From: Porphyromonas sp. COT-290 OH3588
GTDB lineage: Bacteria; Bacteroidota; Bacteroidia; Bacteroidales; Porphyromonadaceae
Direction of reading: 5' to 3'
DNA length: 64,000 nt
Assembly (NCBI RefSeq): GCF_000769075.1
Contig: NZ_JRFC01000020.1
Location: forward strand, 1-64,000
Part shown: piece after piece, positions 56,501 through 64,000 of the stretch
How the letters are laid out: each line of letters starts with the position of its first letter
Position numbering within the stretch: the stretch's first letter is position 1
Notes under the pieces: model-generated
The model's database searches: none
What the model was told of the DNA's origin: nothing
The model's input: only the letters and a program-made list of their open reading frames with translations
Position numbers and translations under genes: made by a program

Positions 56501-57697
56501 TTAATGGGCATGACCATGATCGGCATCAGCCTCTCTCAATCGGGCATTCACGAAGAAAGCGCCACGAAGCACAATAACAGCGCCCTCCTCCAGATTCTCA
56601 AGAGGAGTAATAGCTGTATAGCCTAACTGAGATGTCCCACGTATAACCTCCACTGGAGTAAATTCCCATTCGTCCTCATGGCTATGCCCCATATCCCGTT
56701 GTACGAAAATATAGTCTTTGCCATGGGCATGCACAATTGCAGCATCGGGGACAGCTGGCAGTAGCTCTTCTCCAAGGCTAATAACGCCTGTGATATTCAT
56801 ACCATCAATAAACCCGGTCTTATCTCCTACCAAGTCGCAGTGTACGGCGATAGTTCTACTATTGGCCTCAAAGGTAGAGCCAATAGTATTGACACGTGCG
56901 TCATACTCACGGTTCGGGCTGTTGGTCAGACGAAAATGAATCGTTTGCCCAACCTTGATCTTGAGCAGATCTTGCTCGTAGACATTGAGATCTAGATGCA
57001 AAGAAGCATTATCAATGACCTCGGCAATAGGTGAGGACGGCTCAATATAACTACCAATCTGGCCGATGATCTCACCAATTACCCCGTCAATGGGGCTAAC
57101 AATAGAGAGCGTGCCACGGAGATTGTCTGCCGAGATACTACTAGGATCAATACCAGCCAAGCGAATTTGCTGAGCCAGTGAAGCAGTTCGTGCCTTTAGA
57201 CTGGATAACTCTGCCTTGGCATTCTGGAGGTTTTTAGTCGCTCCAGCACCACCTTCTTGAAGTGTTTGCTGTCTATTAACCTCTTGCTGTGCATACGTCA
57301 GTCGGCTTAGAGTAGTGAGGTATTCCTCTTGTATCTGCACAAACTGAGGATTAGCAAGGGTGGCAATCAGCTGGCCTCTACGAACGTACTGCCCCGGTAG
57401 TGTATGGATCTGCCTAATTGTACCGCCGTAGAGCGTCGTTACATATCCCTTATGCGTCTTGGGAACTTTGAGCGATCCGTTGGCTCGTATCGTAGAGGAC
57501 AGCTCCTTATACTCAATAGGGCCAAGCTGTATGCCGACTGCCTTAATTTGCTCTGCAGTAATGTGCACGATAGGATCGTCGTGCGACTCCGCTTCCTCTT
57601 GGTTTGGCTTCTCTCTTTCTTGTTGAACGTTAGGCCTCTGCTGACAGGCAGATAGGATACCAAAGATCAAACTCAGATATATAATGATTGGTTTCAT
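56501..57697 (-). CDS. RND efflux periplasmic adaptor (CzcB/CusB type), lipoprotein
   Basis: The membrane-fusion subunit linking the RND pump to the outer membrane. 398 residues with a lipobox FGILSAC (Cys near 18). A beta-barrel/lipoyl/hairpin fold: lipoyl part near 75-100 (GTIRQIHTLPGQYVRRGQLIATLANP), alpha-helical hairpin (about 108-165), and barrel parts after. The C-terminus is His-rich (ADADHGHAH) and a mid-region MGHSHEDEWEF adds more His, suggesting metal handling. Its ATG overlaps the upstream pump gene stop by 4 bp (ATGA). The metal cannot be named from sequence. Confidence 0.9.
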   Translation of the reverse strand: MKPIIIYLSLIFGILSACQQRPNVQQEREKPNQEEAESHDDPIVHITAEQIKAVGIQLGPIEYKELSSTIRANGSLKVPKTHKGYVTTLYGGTIRQIHTLPGQYVRRGQLIATLANPQFVQIQEEYLTTLSRLTYAQQEVNRQQTLQEGGAGATKNLQNAKAELSSLKARTASLAQQIRLAGIDPSSISADNLRGTLSIVSPIDGVIGEIIGQIGSYIEPSSPIAEVIDNASLHLDLNVYEQDLLKIKVGQTIHFRLTNSPNREYDARVNTIGSTFEANSRTIAVHCDLVGDKTGFIDGMNITGVISLGEELLPAVPDAAIVHAHGKDYIFVQRDMGHSHEDEWEFTPVEVIRGTSQLGYTAITPLENLEEGAVIVLRGAFFVNARLREADADHGHAH

Positions 57698-60600
57698 CGT
57701 GATTGGTCAATATGATTGATGAAGTAATGAATCTGTATGATAGACTGATTGAGCTCGTAGACGCTCTCAAGTGCAGAGAGTTCTAGCTCAGTCGTTGTTT
57801 CCAACGTATATAGATAGTCAACGTAGCTAATCTCGCCTGTGGAAAAAGCCAATTGGGCTGCTTGCAATGTCGCCTTGGCCATGGGCAGTGCCTCCTGCTG
57901 ATAGTAGACACACAGGGCGTTCTTCTGCTCATAGTCGGCTAAAGTACGCAGTAGCTTCGCTTGCATCTCTCTTTCCTGCTGTCGATGAGAAAGGGATAGA
58001 GCAGAGTGGCGTATCTTCTCAGACCGAATGCGGGCCCTATTACTTCCCCAACCAAGAGGAATGGCAACTCCAATACTCCAAGCCTCACTACGTAATCCAT
58101 GGCTAAGGCTACCTCGACCAATGCCATGGCTCCCCTCTAGAGGCTTATTCGCATATCCCAAAATTAGCTCTGGCAGGCTTTCATGTAGCTCTAGGCGCCC
58201 CCTATCCTTGGCAACTTGAGCTTGAAGAGCGATAGCTCGGAGCTCTGGATGTGCGGAGATATCACTGGACAACCCTTGGCGAGGGAGTGAAAGTGTAGCC
58301 AAATGATCATGTTCACTTAGGTCAAGCTCAGCCTCTAGGCCCAATAAGCTAGCAAGGTAAATCCGAGCTTGATTGAGGTCGATGCGTGCTCTTGCCAGCT
58401 CTTGCCGGCTCTTCCCCTGCTTGATGAGAGCCGTATTTAGCTCCACGGGGCTACCCTCTCCGCTATTAACATTCGATCGGCTGAGATGCACAAAGTTCGT
58501 GTACAGACTATCCAACCGCTCCATTTGCTTGAGCCGACCGCAGCAATAGATAGCCTGAATATACGCCTCTCGTACTTGAGTCAAGATCTGGCGTATCTTA
58601 CCATTCATCAAGGCCTCTTGCTCGGCCTCCTCTGTCTTGAGCAGGCTACGTTTGGCTGCAAAAACCGTCGGGAAAGGAATACTTTGGCTAACCTCAATTG
58701 ACAACTCCTTCTCTTTGCTAGGCATCTCCTCAATCTCTGCCGAGAGCTCTAGACGAGGTAGGGCAAATGCCGTAGGGCGCAGCACTCTAGTAGCTCTAAG
58801 AAGCATACACTCGCTCTGTATCTGGCTGTTATGCTGCATCGCCAAGGCTATCGCATCATCTACGGAAGATATCTTCGGCTTATGCCCCTCTTGGGCATAT
58901 GCTGAAGTACTAACCAAGAGTAACCCTCCAATCATCAACCCTCCAACAACCCTAGAGTGCTTCATTTTTTGAGGAGTTGGATTAAACAGCATATACAGAA
59001 GAGGGAGCACGAATAGGGTCAGCAGAGTTGCCGAAATCAGGCCTCCAATAACGACCGTTGCCAAGGGCTTCTGAACCTCTGCTCCAGCTCCGGTGCTGAG
59101 CGCCATGGGTAGGAAACCAATACTTGCCACGGCGGCAGTCATCAGTACGGGACGAAGTCGCTCTGTGGCTCCGCGGCGAATTCGCTCAAGCAGACTCACG
59201 CCCGACTTCTCCAGCTCGTTGAACGTTCCGATCAGCACAATCCCATTGAGAACTGCGACTCCAAAGAGAGCAATAAATCCTATACCTGCACTGATGCTAA
59301 AGGGCATTCCTCGTAGCAACAGTGCCAGCACCCCACCAATGGCACTCATCGGTATGGCAGTAAAAATAAGTAGAGCCCAACGAGCCGATCCGAAAGTGAA
59401 ATACAGCAAAGAGAAAATCAGCAAAAGTGAAACGGGGACAGCGACAAGAAGACGACTCGTTGCTTTCTGCAAATGTTCAAATTGTCCTCCGTATGTGAAG
59501 TAATACCCCGTCGGCAGCTTCATCTCATCTAGTCGATCGTGTATATCATTGACCACACTCTGGACATCTCGGCCAGATACATTGAAGCCAACAACGATGC
59601 GCCTCTTACCCTCCTCTCTACTAATCTGAGCAGGCCCGGGGCGATAATTAATTTCGGCAACTTGAGAAAGTGGTATGAGGAGTCCGTCGTGACTTGGAAT
59701 AGGCAGATTACGCACATCCTCTATATCGGTCCGAAAAGCACTATCTAGGCGTACAACAAGGTCAAACCGCCGCTCATTCTCAAAGACCTGACCTGCAGCC
59801 TGACCTGCAAAAGCAGTATTCAAAGCTTGATTGGCCATATCAATCGTAATGCCATAGGTCGCTAGGCGAAGACGGTCGTACTGAACATTGATCTGAGGAA
59901 GCCCATGCACACGCTCCACCTGAGGAGCCGTAACCCCCGGCACACCGCCAATGATACTACTTACACGATTTGCATATAAGGCTAAGCTATCCAAGTTCTC
60001 GCCAAAGATCTTAACTGCGACATCTTGACGGATACCCGTCATTAACTCATTGAAACGCATCTGTATCGGCTGGTTCTTCTCAAAAAAGACACCAGGGATT
60101 ACAGTCAGAGCTTCATTGATTTCATCGGCTAGTTCATCGTATGTTTTACTAGGGTTTGGCCAATCCTTCTTGTTGTGTAAAATGACCATAAGGTCTGTCG
60201 CCTCGGGTGGCATCGGATCGGTAGGCACCTCGGCAGACCCCGTCTTACCAACGACCATACGTACCTCGGCAAAGCTCTTCATAATACGTGAGGCCTGCAT
60301 CGATGTTGCTATGCTTTGGCTCAGTGATGTACCCTGTGGCAAGATACAATGGTAGGCAAAATCTCCTTCCTGAAGCTGAGGAATAAACTCTCCCCCAAGC
60401 GTACGGAAGACGAAGATACTCGCAATAAATAGTGTAAGACTAGCGCCAATAACCCAGTACTTAAACCTCAATGCTCTATCCAATAGAGGAGTATAGTGAC
60501 TCTGTAACCAAGCCATCATTCTATCTGATACCGTACGCTTGACTTGAGGCTCTTTGCTCAAGCAGAGCACACACATCATAGGAATATAGGTAAGCGACAG

Positions 60601-62070
60601 AATAAGCGCACCGATAATGGCAAAGCTAACCGTGATGGCCATAGGAGCAAACATCTTTCCCTCTACCCCAACAAGCGTGAGAATAGGGATATAGACAATA
60701 AGAATAATAATCTCGCCGAAGGTTGCACTACTACGAATACGCCTAGTAGATTCATACACCTCCTCGTCCATCTCTGTCTGTGTCATGCGACTTTTGATGG
60801 CTCGGAGCCCAATGTGATGCAGTGTTGCTTCCACAACTATGACAGACCCGTCCACAATCAACCCGAAGTCTATCGCACCTAGGCTCATAAGATTGGCACT
60901 GATACCAAAGAGGTTCATCATTCCTAAGGCAAAAAGCATAGATAAAGGGATAGCAGAGGCTACGATAAGGCCTGCACGGAGATTGCCGAGGAAAAGGACT
61001 AAGACGAAGATGACAATCAATGCTCCCTCAATGAGATTGGTTTCTACTGTCGAGATCGCTCGATCTACAAGTTCCGTCCTGTCTAGAAATGGTACAATCT
61101 CCACGTCCTCGGGGAGCGAGCGTTGGATATTGACTAGCTTCTCTTTGACACGCTCTACGAGTTTGTCACTATTCTCCCCTTTGAGCATCATGACGATGCC
61201 ACCGACCGTTTCTCCCTCTCCATCTAGCGTGAGCGCTCCATACCTCGTGGCGTGGCCTATCTGCACACGAGCTACATCACGTATGAGTAGTTGTTGCCCC
61301 AGCTCCGTGTGCTTGATGTTGATGTTGCCAATATCCTCGAGGGAACTTACCACACCTATCCCTCGTATGAAGTAGGCATTGGGCTGTTTGTCTATGTATG
61401 CCCCGCCTGTATTCTCGTTATTCTGCTCAAGAGCCTCAAAAATATCGCTTACCCCAATGCCCAGAGCTCTAAGTCTATTGGGGTCTACGGCTACCTCATA
61501 CTGCTTAACCTTACCGCCAAAACTATTGATCTCTGCTACGCCCGGCGTACCATTGAGCTGACGTACGACAATCCAATCCTGCATCGTGCGGAGCTCTTCC
61601 AAGCTATACTTGCCCTCGCTCTCGGGCTTAGGCCGAAGAATATACTGGTAAACCTCCCCTAACCCTGTACTTACTGGAGCTAACTCGGGGGTACCTGCTC
61701 CCTTTGGCATCTGCTCGACAGCCTCTGGCAAGTGCTCATTGATGAGCTGACGAGCGAAGTAAATATCCACTCCCTCGTCGAAAACAACTGTCACGACAGA
61801 GAGTCCAAAGCGAGAAATACTACGCACTTCCTCCAACCCCGGCAGGTTGGCAATACTCTGCTCTATAGGGAATGTCACGAGTTGCTCGACCTCTTGGCTA
61901 GCAAGACTAGGGCAGGTCGTGATGATCTGAACCTGATTATTGGTAATATCTGGCACTGCATCGATCGGCAGCCTAGTCATACTCCAGACGCCCCAAACGA
62001 CTAGCAGGAGCGTCATAAAGCCTACCAAAGGCTTATGATCTATGCTGTACCGAATAATTCGATTTAGCAT
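57694..62070 (-). CDS. CzcA/CusA-type heavy-metal RND pump fused to an outer-membrane channel
   Basis: A proton-driven metal efflux pump of 1458 residues from ATG 62070; an earlier start (62133) adds only a poor lead. Residues about 1-1033 are a full CzcA: twelve membrane helices, two large periplasmic loops, and helix 4 with GAIDFGLIVDGSVI (heavy-metal RND hallmark). From 58965 on, residues about 1036-1458 form a TolC/CusC-like channel with a Leu/Ala-rich coil (RSNVNSGEGSPVELNTALIKQG). The junction reads as an intact signal peptide (MKHSRVVGGLMIGGLLLV..SAYAQ). This is a known Bacteroidota fusion. It overlaps the adaptor gene by 4 bp. Confidence 0.9.
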   Translation of the reverse strand: MLNRIIRYSIDHKPLVGFMTLLLVVWGVWSMTRLPIDAVPDITNNQVQIITTCPSLASQEVEQLVTFPIEQSIANLPGLEEVRSISRFGLSVVTVVFDEGVDIYFARQLINEHLPEAVEQMPKGAGTPELAPVSTGLGEVYQYILRPKPESEGKYSLEELRTMQDWIVVRQLNGTPGVAEINSFGGKVKQYEVAVDPNRLRALGIGVSDIFEALEQNNENTGGAYIDKQPNAYFIRGIGVVSSLEDIGNINIKHTELGQQLLIRDVARVQIGHATRYGALTLDGEGETVGGIVMMLKGENSDKLVERVKEKLVNIQRSLPEDVEIVPFLDRTELVDRAISTVETNLIEGALIVIFVLVLFLGNLRAGLIVASAIPLSMLFALGMMNLFGISANLMSLGAIDFGLIVDGSVIVVEATLHHIGLRAIKSRMTQTEMDEEVYESTRRIRSSATFGEIIILIVYIPILTLVGVEGKMFAPMAITVSFAIIGALILSLTYIPMMCVLCLSKEPQVKRTVSDRMMAWLQSHYTPLLDRALRFKYWVIGASLTLFIASIFVFRTLGGEFIPQLQEGDFAYHCILPQGTSLSQSIATSMQASRIMKSFAEVRMVVGKTGSAEVPTDPMPPEATDLMVILHNKKDWPNPSKTYDELADEINEALTVIPGVFFEKNQPIQMRFNELMTGIRQDVAVKIFGENLDSLALYANRVSSIIGGVPGVTAPQVERVHGLPQINVQYDRLRLATYGITIDMANQALNTAFAGQAAGQVFENERRFDLVVRLDSAFRTDIEDVRNLPIPSHDGLLIPLSQVAEINYRPGPAQISREEGKRRIVVGFNVSGRDVQSVVNDIHDRLDEMKLPTGYYFTYGGQFEHLQKATSRLLVAVPVSLLLIFSLLYFTFGSARWALLIFTAIPMSAIGGVLALLLRGMPFSISAGIGFIALFGVAVLNGIVLIGTFNELEKSGVSLLERIRRGATERLRPVLMTAAVASIGFLPMALSTGAGAEVQKPLATVVIGGLISATLLTLFVLPLLYMLFNPTPQKMKHSRVVGGLMIGGLLLVSTSAYAQEGHKPKISSVDDAIALAMQHNSQIQSECMLLRATRVLRPTAFALPRLELSAEIEEMPSKEKELSIEVSQSIPFPTVFAAKRSLLKTEEAEQEALMNGKIRQILTQVREAYIQAIYCCGRLKQMERLDSLYTNFVHLSRSNVNSGEGSPVELNTALIKQGKSRQELARARIDLNQARIYLASLLGLEAELDLSEHDHLATLSLPRQGLSSDISAHPELRAIALQAQVAKDRGRLELHESLPELILGYANKPLEGSHGIGRGSLSHGLRSEAWSIGVAIPLGWGSNRARIRSEKIRHSALSLSHRQQEREMQAKLLRTLADYEQKNALCVYYQQEALPMAKATLQAAQLAFSTGEISYVDYLYTLETTTELELSALESVYELNQSIIQIHYFINHIDQSR

Positions 62071-62217
62071 AATAATGATTGTTTGATAGTGAAAACCGAT
62101 TGATATGCCGAACCTATTATATATAGGGAGCACATCAATAAAGATGGTGTAGGCGCAGAGGGCCTACAAGCACAAATCAATGGGGCATACGCTACCCTAT
62201 GTAAGTGCTTCGATACA

Positions 62218-62538
62218 CTATGCCAATCGTGGAGGATGCCAGATACTGACGAGGAAAGAAGGTATTAGATTGTTTTCGTAGTCTGCAAATTTGATTTGCT
62301 TGGCGGTCGGATATCTGGGAACCGCCACCGTCACAGCAAATCTAATAGTGGGCTCTATAATTAAACCACAACAAGCACAAGCACACAGCGGGCTGCAACC
62401 CTCTGAGTGCCCTGCTCCCATATCGGCACAGACCTGAGCCTCGGCATGGTGATGATGCTCACCCTCATGGGCATCAAGGCAAGGAATAGCCGATAAGAAC
62501 AGCAGATACAAGCTAAATATATAGATGACCCACTTCAT
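62218..62538 (-). CDS. Small exported His/Cys-rich protein leading the metal-efflux operon
   Basis: From ATG 62538 a 106-residue protein (MKWVIYIFSLYLLF...). The GTG at 62547 would lie inside the -7 box and is unlikely. A signal peptide ends near DAHEG. The mature part has HEGEHHHHAE and a Cys cluster (CSPLCACACC), both possible metal ligands, then a beta-type tail. It resembles the DUF6660-like small proteins found ahead of Bacteroidota czc operons, but I cannot confirm the family. 147 bp upstream of the pump gene on the same strand. Confidence 0.7.
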   Translation of the reverse strand: MKWVIYIFSLYLLFLSAIPCLDAHEGEHHHHAEAQVCADMGAGHSEGCSPLCACACCGLIIEPTIRFAVTVAVPRYPTAKQIKFADYENNLIPSFLVSIWHPPRLA

Positions 62539-62546
62539 ATCTAGCA

Positions 62547-62554
62547 CAAAGGTA
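62547..62554 (-). promoter_or_regulatory. -7 box of the metal-efflux operon
   Basis: On the minus strand TACCTTTG (62554-62547) is a perfect -7 box only 9 bp before the ATG at 62538. The mRNA would be almost leaderless. No -33 box was seen. Confidence 0.5.
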
Positions 62555-62646
62555 AGATTTTTAGCCGTGTGTTGTACGTAAATCGGAGGGCTACCTATGA
62601 TATTAGCTTCTCACAAATTGCATGATCAGCCAAGAGATGCCAAGGA

Positions 62647-63774
62647 TTAAGTATTGGGAAAGTCTACGCTACTTCTCTGGGCAATTGAGAGGGCTGATAG
62701 AGGCGTAATACTACACCAAAATGCAAGATCCTTGATGTCGGCTGGGTAAGTAGCCTCACCCAATAGATCTGCACCAAGGACACGTAGCATCATATAGTCC
62801 ATACCTTGGTGATGCTTGTCTTGTCGGAGTGCCTCCTCTCCCCAGATCTGCCAGCAGGGGTGGAGATACTGCTCTATGTAGGGCTCATCAGCCTCCCATG
62901 TTTGCCTTGGACTGATACCCTCCAGATAGATGCGGCGACCATCGCCCTGCCAAATCCCTTTGGTTCCCTGCACCTCATAGTCCAAGCTCTTGGGGCGTGG
63001 TAGAGTTGTGTCGTGAGTTAGGCTAATGAGCACTCCAGACGCAGTAGTGATCTGAGTAGAAATGATATCTCCAGTAGCTACAGGCTCTATATCCCCTCGA
63101 TTAGTTTGTTGAGCATAGAGTTCTAGCCCTCTCGCCCTAGATGCTACTGCCGTGAGGTGTAGAGGTCGATCATGTCTACCAATACCAACTATGAAGCAGA
63201 GCGGAGCTAGTCCATGAGTGGGATATAGGTCGCCATTGACTCTATGGTAGTAGCCTGTGCGCCAATGTTCATCTGCCCCCTCGGGCATCAAGAGAGTCCT
63301 AAGGTCGTGTCGGTATCCTCCTCTAAGATGAATAATCTCGCCCAATATACCCGCCAATACCATCTGCTGGAGTGCCATGATCTCACGCATAAATAGTGTA
63401 TTCTCCAGAGGATAGACTCTAAGCCCCTTGGCTCTGCTCAGACGAATAACCTCATCATACTCCCCTTGATGCAACCCTCCTTTGATCTCCAGAGCCAAGT
63501 GTACGCCTGCATGCAGGCAATCCTCTGCCTGCTGCATCTGGATCTTCCACGGCGAAGCGATGAAGACAAGATCTATCTCTTGCTCCTCTAGCATACGTCT
63601 ATAGTCCTCTCCCGACTGGTTGTAAACTTTTGCGCTAGGGCAAAGAGCAATCGAGGCAGAGGGGTCGGCAACGGCAACGACCTCGTACAATCCTATCGTC
63701 TGTAGCAGCTGTAGCAAATAGGAGCCACGATACCCAAGGCCTATGATTGCAGTACGAATGGTGTGCGAGGGCAT
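62647..63774 (-). CDS. Gfo/Idh/MocA-family oxidoreductase, GH109-like
   Basis: NAD(P)-binding dehydrogenase-fold protein of 375 residues from ATG 63774; a TTG two codons up is less likely. The Rossmann motif is IGLGYRGSYLLQLL. The substrate-side segments LEIKGGLHQGEY, HRVNGDLYPTHGLAP (about 180-194) and the final Asp/His-rich part resemble GH109 enzymes, which use NAD+ to hydrolyse alpha-N-acetylgalactosaminides. Classical GH109 enzymes are exported; no signal peptide is visible here, so a cytosolic sugar dehydrogenase is an alternative. It precedes nothing in the minus direction except the efflux operon after about 100 bp. Confidence 0.72.
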   Translation of the reverse strand: MPSHTIRTAIIGLGYRGSYLLQLLQTIGLYEVVAVADPSASIALCPSAKVYNQSGEDYRRMLEEQEIDLVFIASPWKIQMQQAEDCLHAGVHLALEIKGGLHQGEYDEVIRLSRAKGLRVYPLENTLFMREIMALQQMVLAGILGEIIHLRGGYRHDLRTLLMPEGADEHWRTGYYHRVNGDLYPTHGLAPLCFIVGIGRHDRPLHLTAVASRARGLELYAQQTNRGDIEPVATGDIISTQITTASGVLISLTHDTTLPRPKSLDYEVQGTKGIWQGDGRRIYLEGISPRQTWEADEPYIEQYLHPCWQIWGEEALRQDKHHQGMDYMMLRVLGADLLGEATYPADIKDLAFWCSITPLSALSIAQRSSVDFPNT

Positions 63775-63869
63775 ATCCAAGTATATCTATCTAGCAAAGC
63801 CATAGGGCTAGACCTAGTCGTAGACCGTGGGTAGCCCTATGGGTAATACAATATCTAGTGTCGTAGCCT

Positions 63870-64000
63870 CTACGCCTTCTTGGTGATGCGCTCCTGCCAA
63901 GCCCAAGCAGACTTGAGCGTATCGGCGAGTGTTTCTTTAGCCTCCCAACCAAGCACCTCGTTGGCATGCTTAGGATTGGCCCATACCTGCTCGATGTCGC
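63870..64000 (-). CDS. galE: UDP-glucose 4-epimerase, C-terminal end (partial)
   Basis: Cut by the window edge: 42 C-terminal codons plus a TAG at 63870-63872. The visible tail reads DIEQVWANPKHANEVLGWEA and ends WAWQERITKKA. This matches the conserved end of GalE (the LGWxA...W.W pattern), the UDP-glucose/UDP-galactose epimerase. It lies about 90 bp upstream of the GH109-like gene on the same strand. The remainder, with the Rossmann fold and YxxxK motif, is outside the window. Confidence 0.8.
   Translation of the reverse strand, partial: DIEQVWANPKHANEVLGWEAKETLADTLKSAWAWQERITKKA

Noticed and set aside
60839-61375. 178-codon plus-strand frame
   Set aside because: It is antisense to the RND pump gene, where codon bias leaves the opposite strand open.
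62071-62133. Upstream extension of the RND pump start
   Set aside because: The extra residues do not fit an RND N-terminus; MLNRIIRYSI at 62070 does.

Overview
The window looks like a Bacteroidota chromosome segment, most likely Porphyromonas or a close relative. Supporting signs are the many TAnnTTTG-type (-7) promoter boxes, an S46 dipeptidyl-peptidase, a FimA/Mfa1-type fimbrillin, an M28-type glutaminyl cyclase, a PG_1098-type THUMP-like methyltransferase, DUF3078, DUF4494 and DUF5683 proteins, and a CzcA pump fused to its outer-membrane channel. The species cannot be named from sequence alone. Glycogen phosphorylase and several glycosidases suggest a saccharolytic rather than P. gingivalis-like lifestyle.

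Layout. 1-2.8 kb: right part of a mobilizable element (Toprim primase, hairpin-rich presumptive oriT, MobV relaxase), possibly ending at a GTACCTTTGC site. 3-6.3 kb: periplasmic tricorn-type protease. 6.4-10.9 kb (minus): DUF3078 outer-membrane protein, small membrane protein, ybeY, and ahpC/ahpF separated by an intrinsic terminator. 11.7-16.3 kb: glgP and an ABC-F ATPase. 16.4-23.7 kb: parA, parB and an envelope gene cluster (DUF5683, MltD-like transglycosylase, Big_5 lipoprotein, THUMP-like methyltransferase). 23.8-28.6 kb (minus): fimbrillin, RNase P RNA, mrp, trmB, a small acidic protein, queD. 29.3-33.9 kb: secreted GH2 beta-galactosidase plus S1 sulfatase. 34.1-38.4 kb: carAB. 38.7-42.2 kb: a multi-barrel outer-membrane protein and an OmpA-family protein. 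42.4-47.5 kb (minus): AspT-like transporter, YggS, DUF4494, SufE, glutaminyl cyclase. 47.7-51.5 kb: YrdC/Sua5 protein, sugar-phosphate transferase and ClC channel overlapping by ATGA. 51.5-56.4 kb: GH95 fucosidase and DPP7-type peptidase. 56.5-62.5 kb (minus): heavy-metal RND efflux operon. 62.6-64 kb (minus): GH109-like oxidoreductase and the end of galE.

Together the genes describe a protein- and host-glycan-using anaerobe: exported peptidases (tricorn, DPP7, glutaminyl cyclase), mucin-type glycan trimming (beta-galactosidase, sulfatase, fucosidase, perhaps GH109), peroxide defence, and surface polysaccharide and fimbrial functions. No rRNA, tRNA, CRISPR array or intact insertion sequence was recognised.

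The most unusual signals are: a ~295-bp MITE-like intergenic repeat present three times; a second repeat family built on a GGGGCTGTG hairpin; a nested palindrome with its own terminator before dpp7; a long dyad over the carA promoter; rnpB starting about 12 nt after the mrp stop codon; and an RND-outer-membrane-channel fusion that keeps an internal signal peptide.
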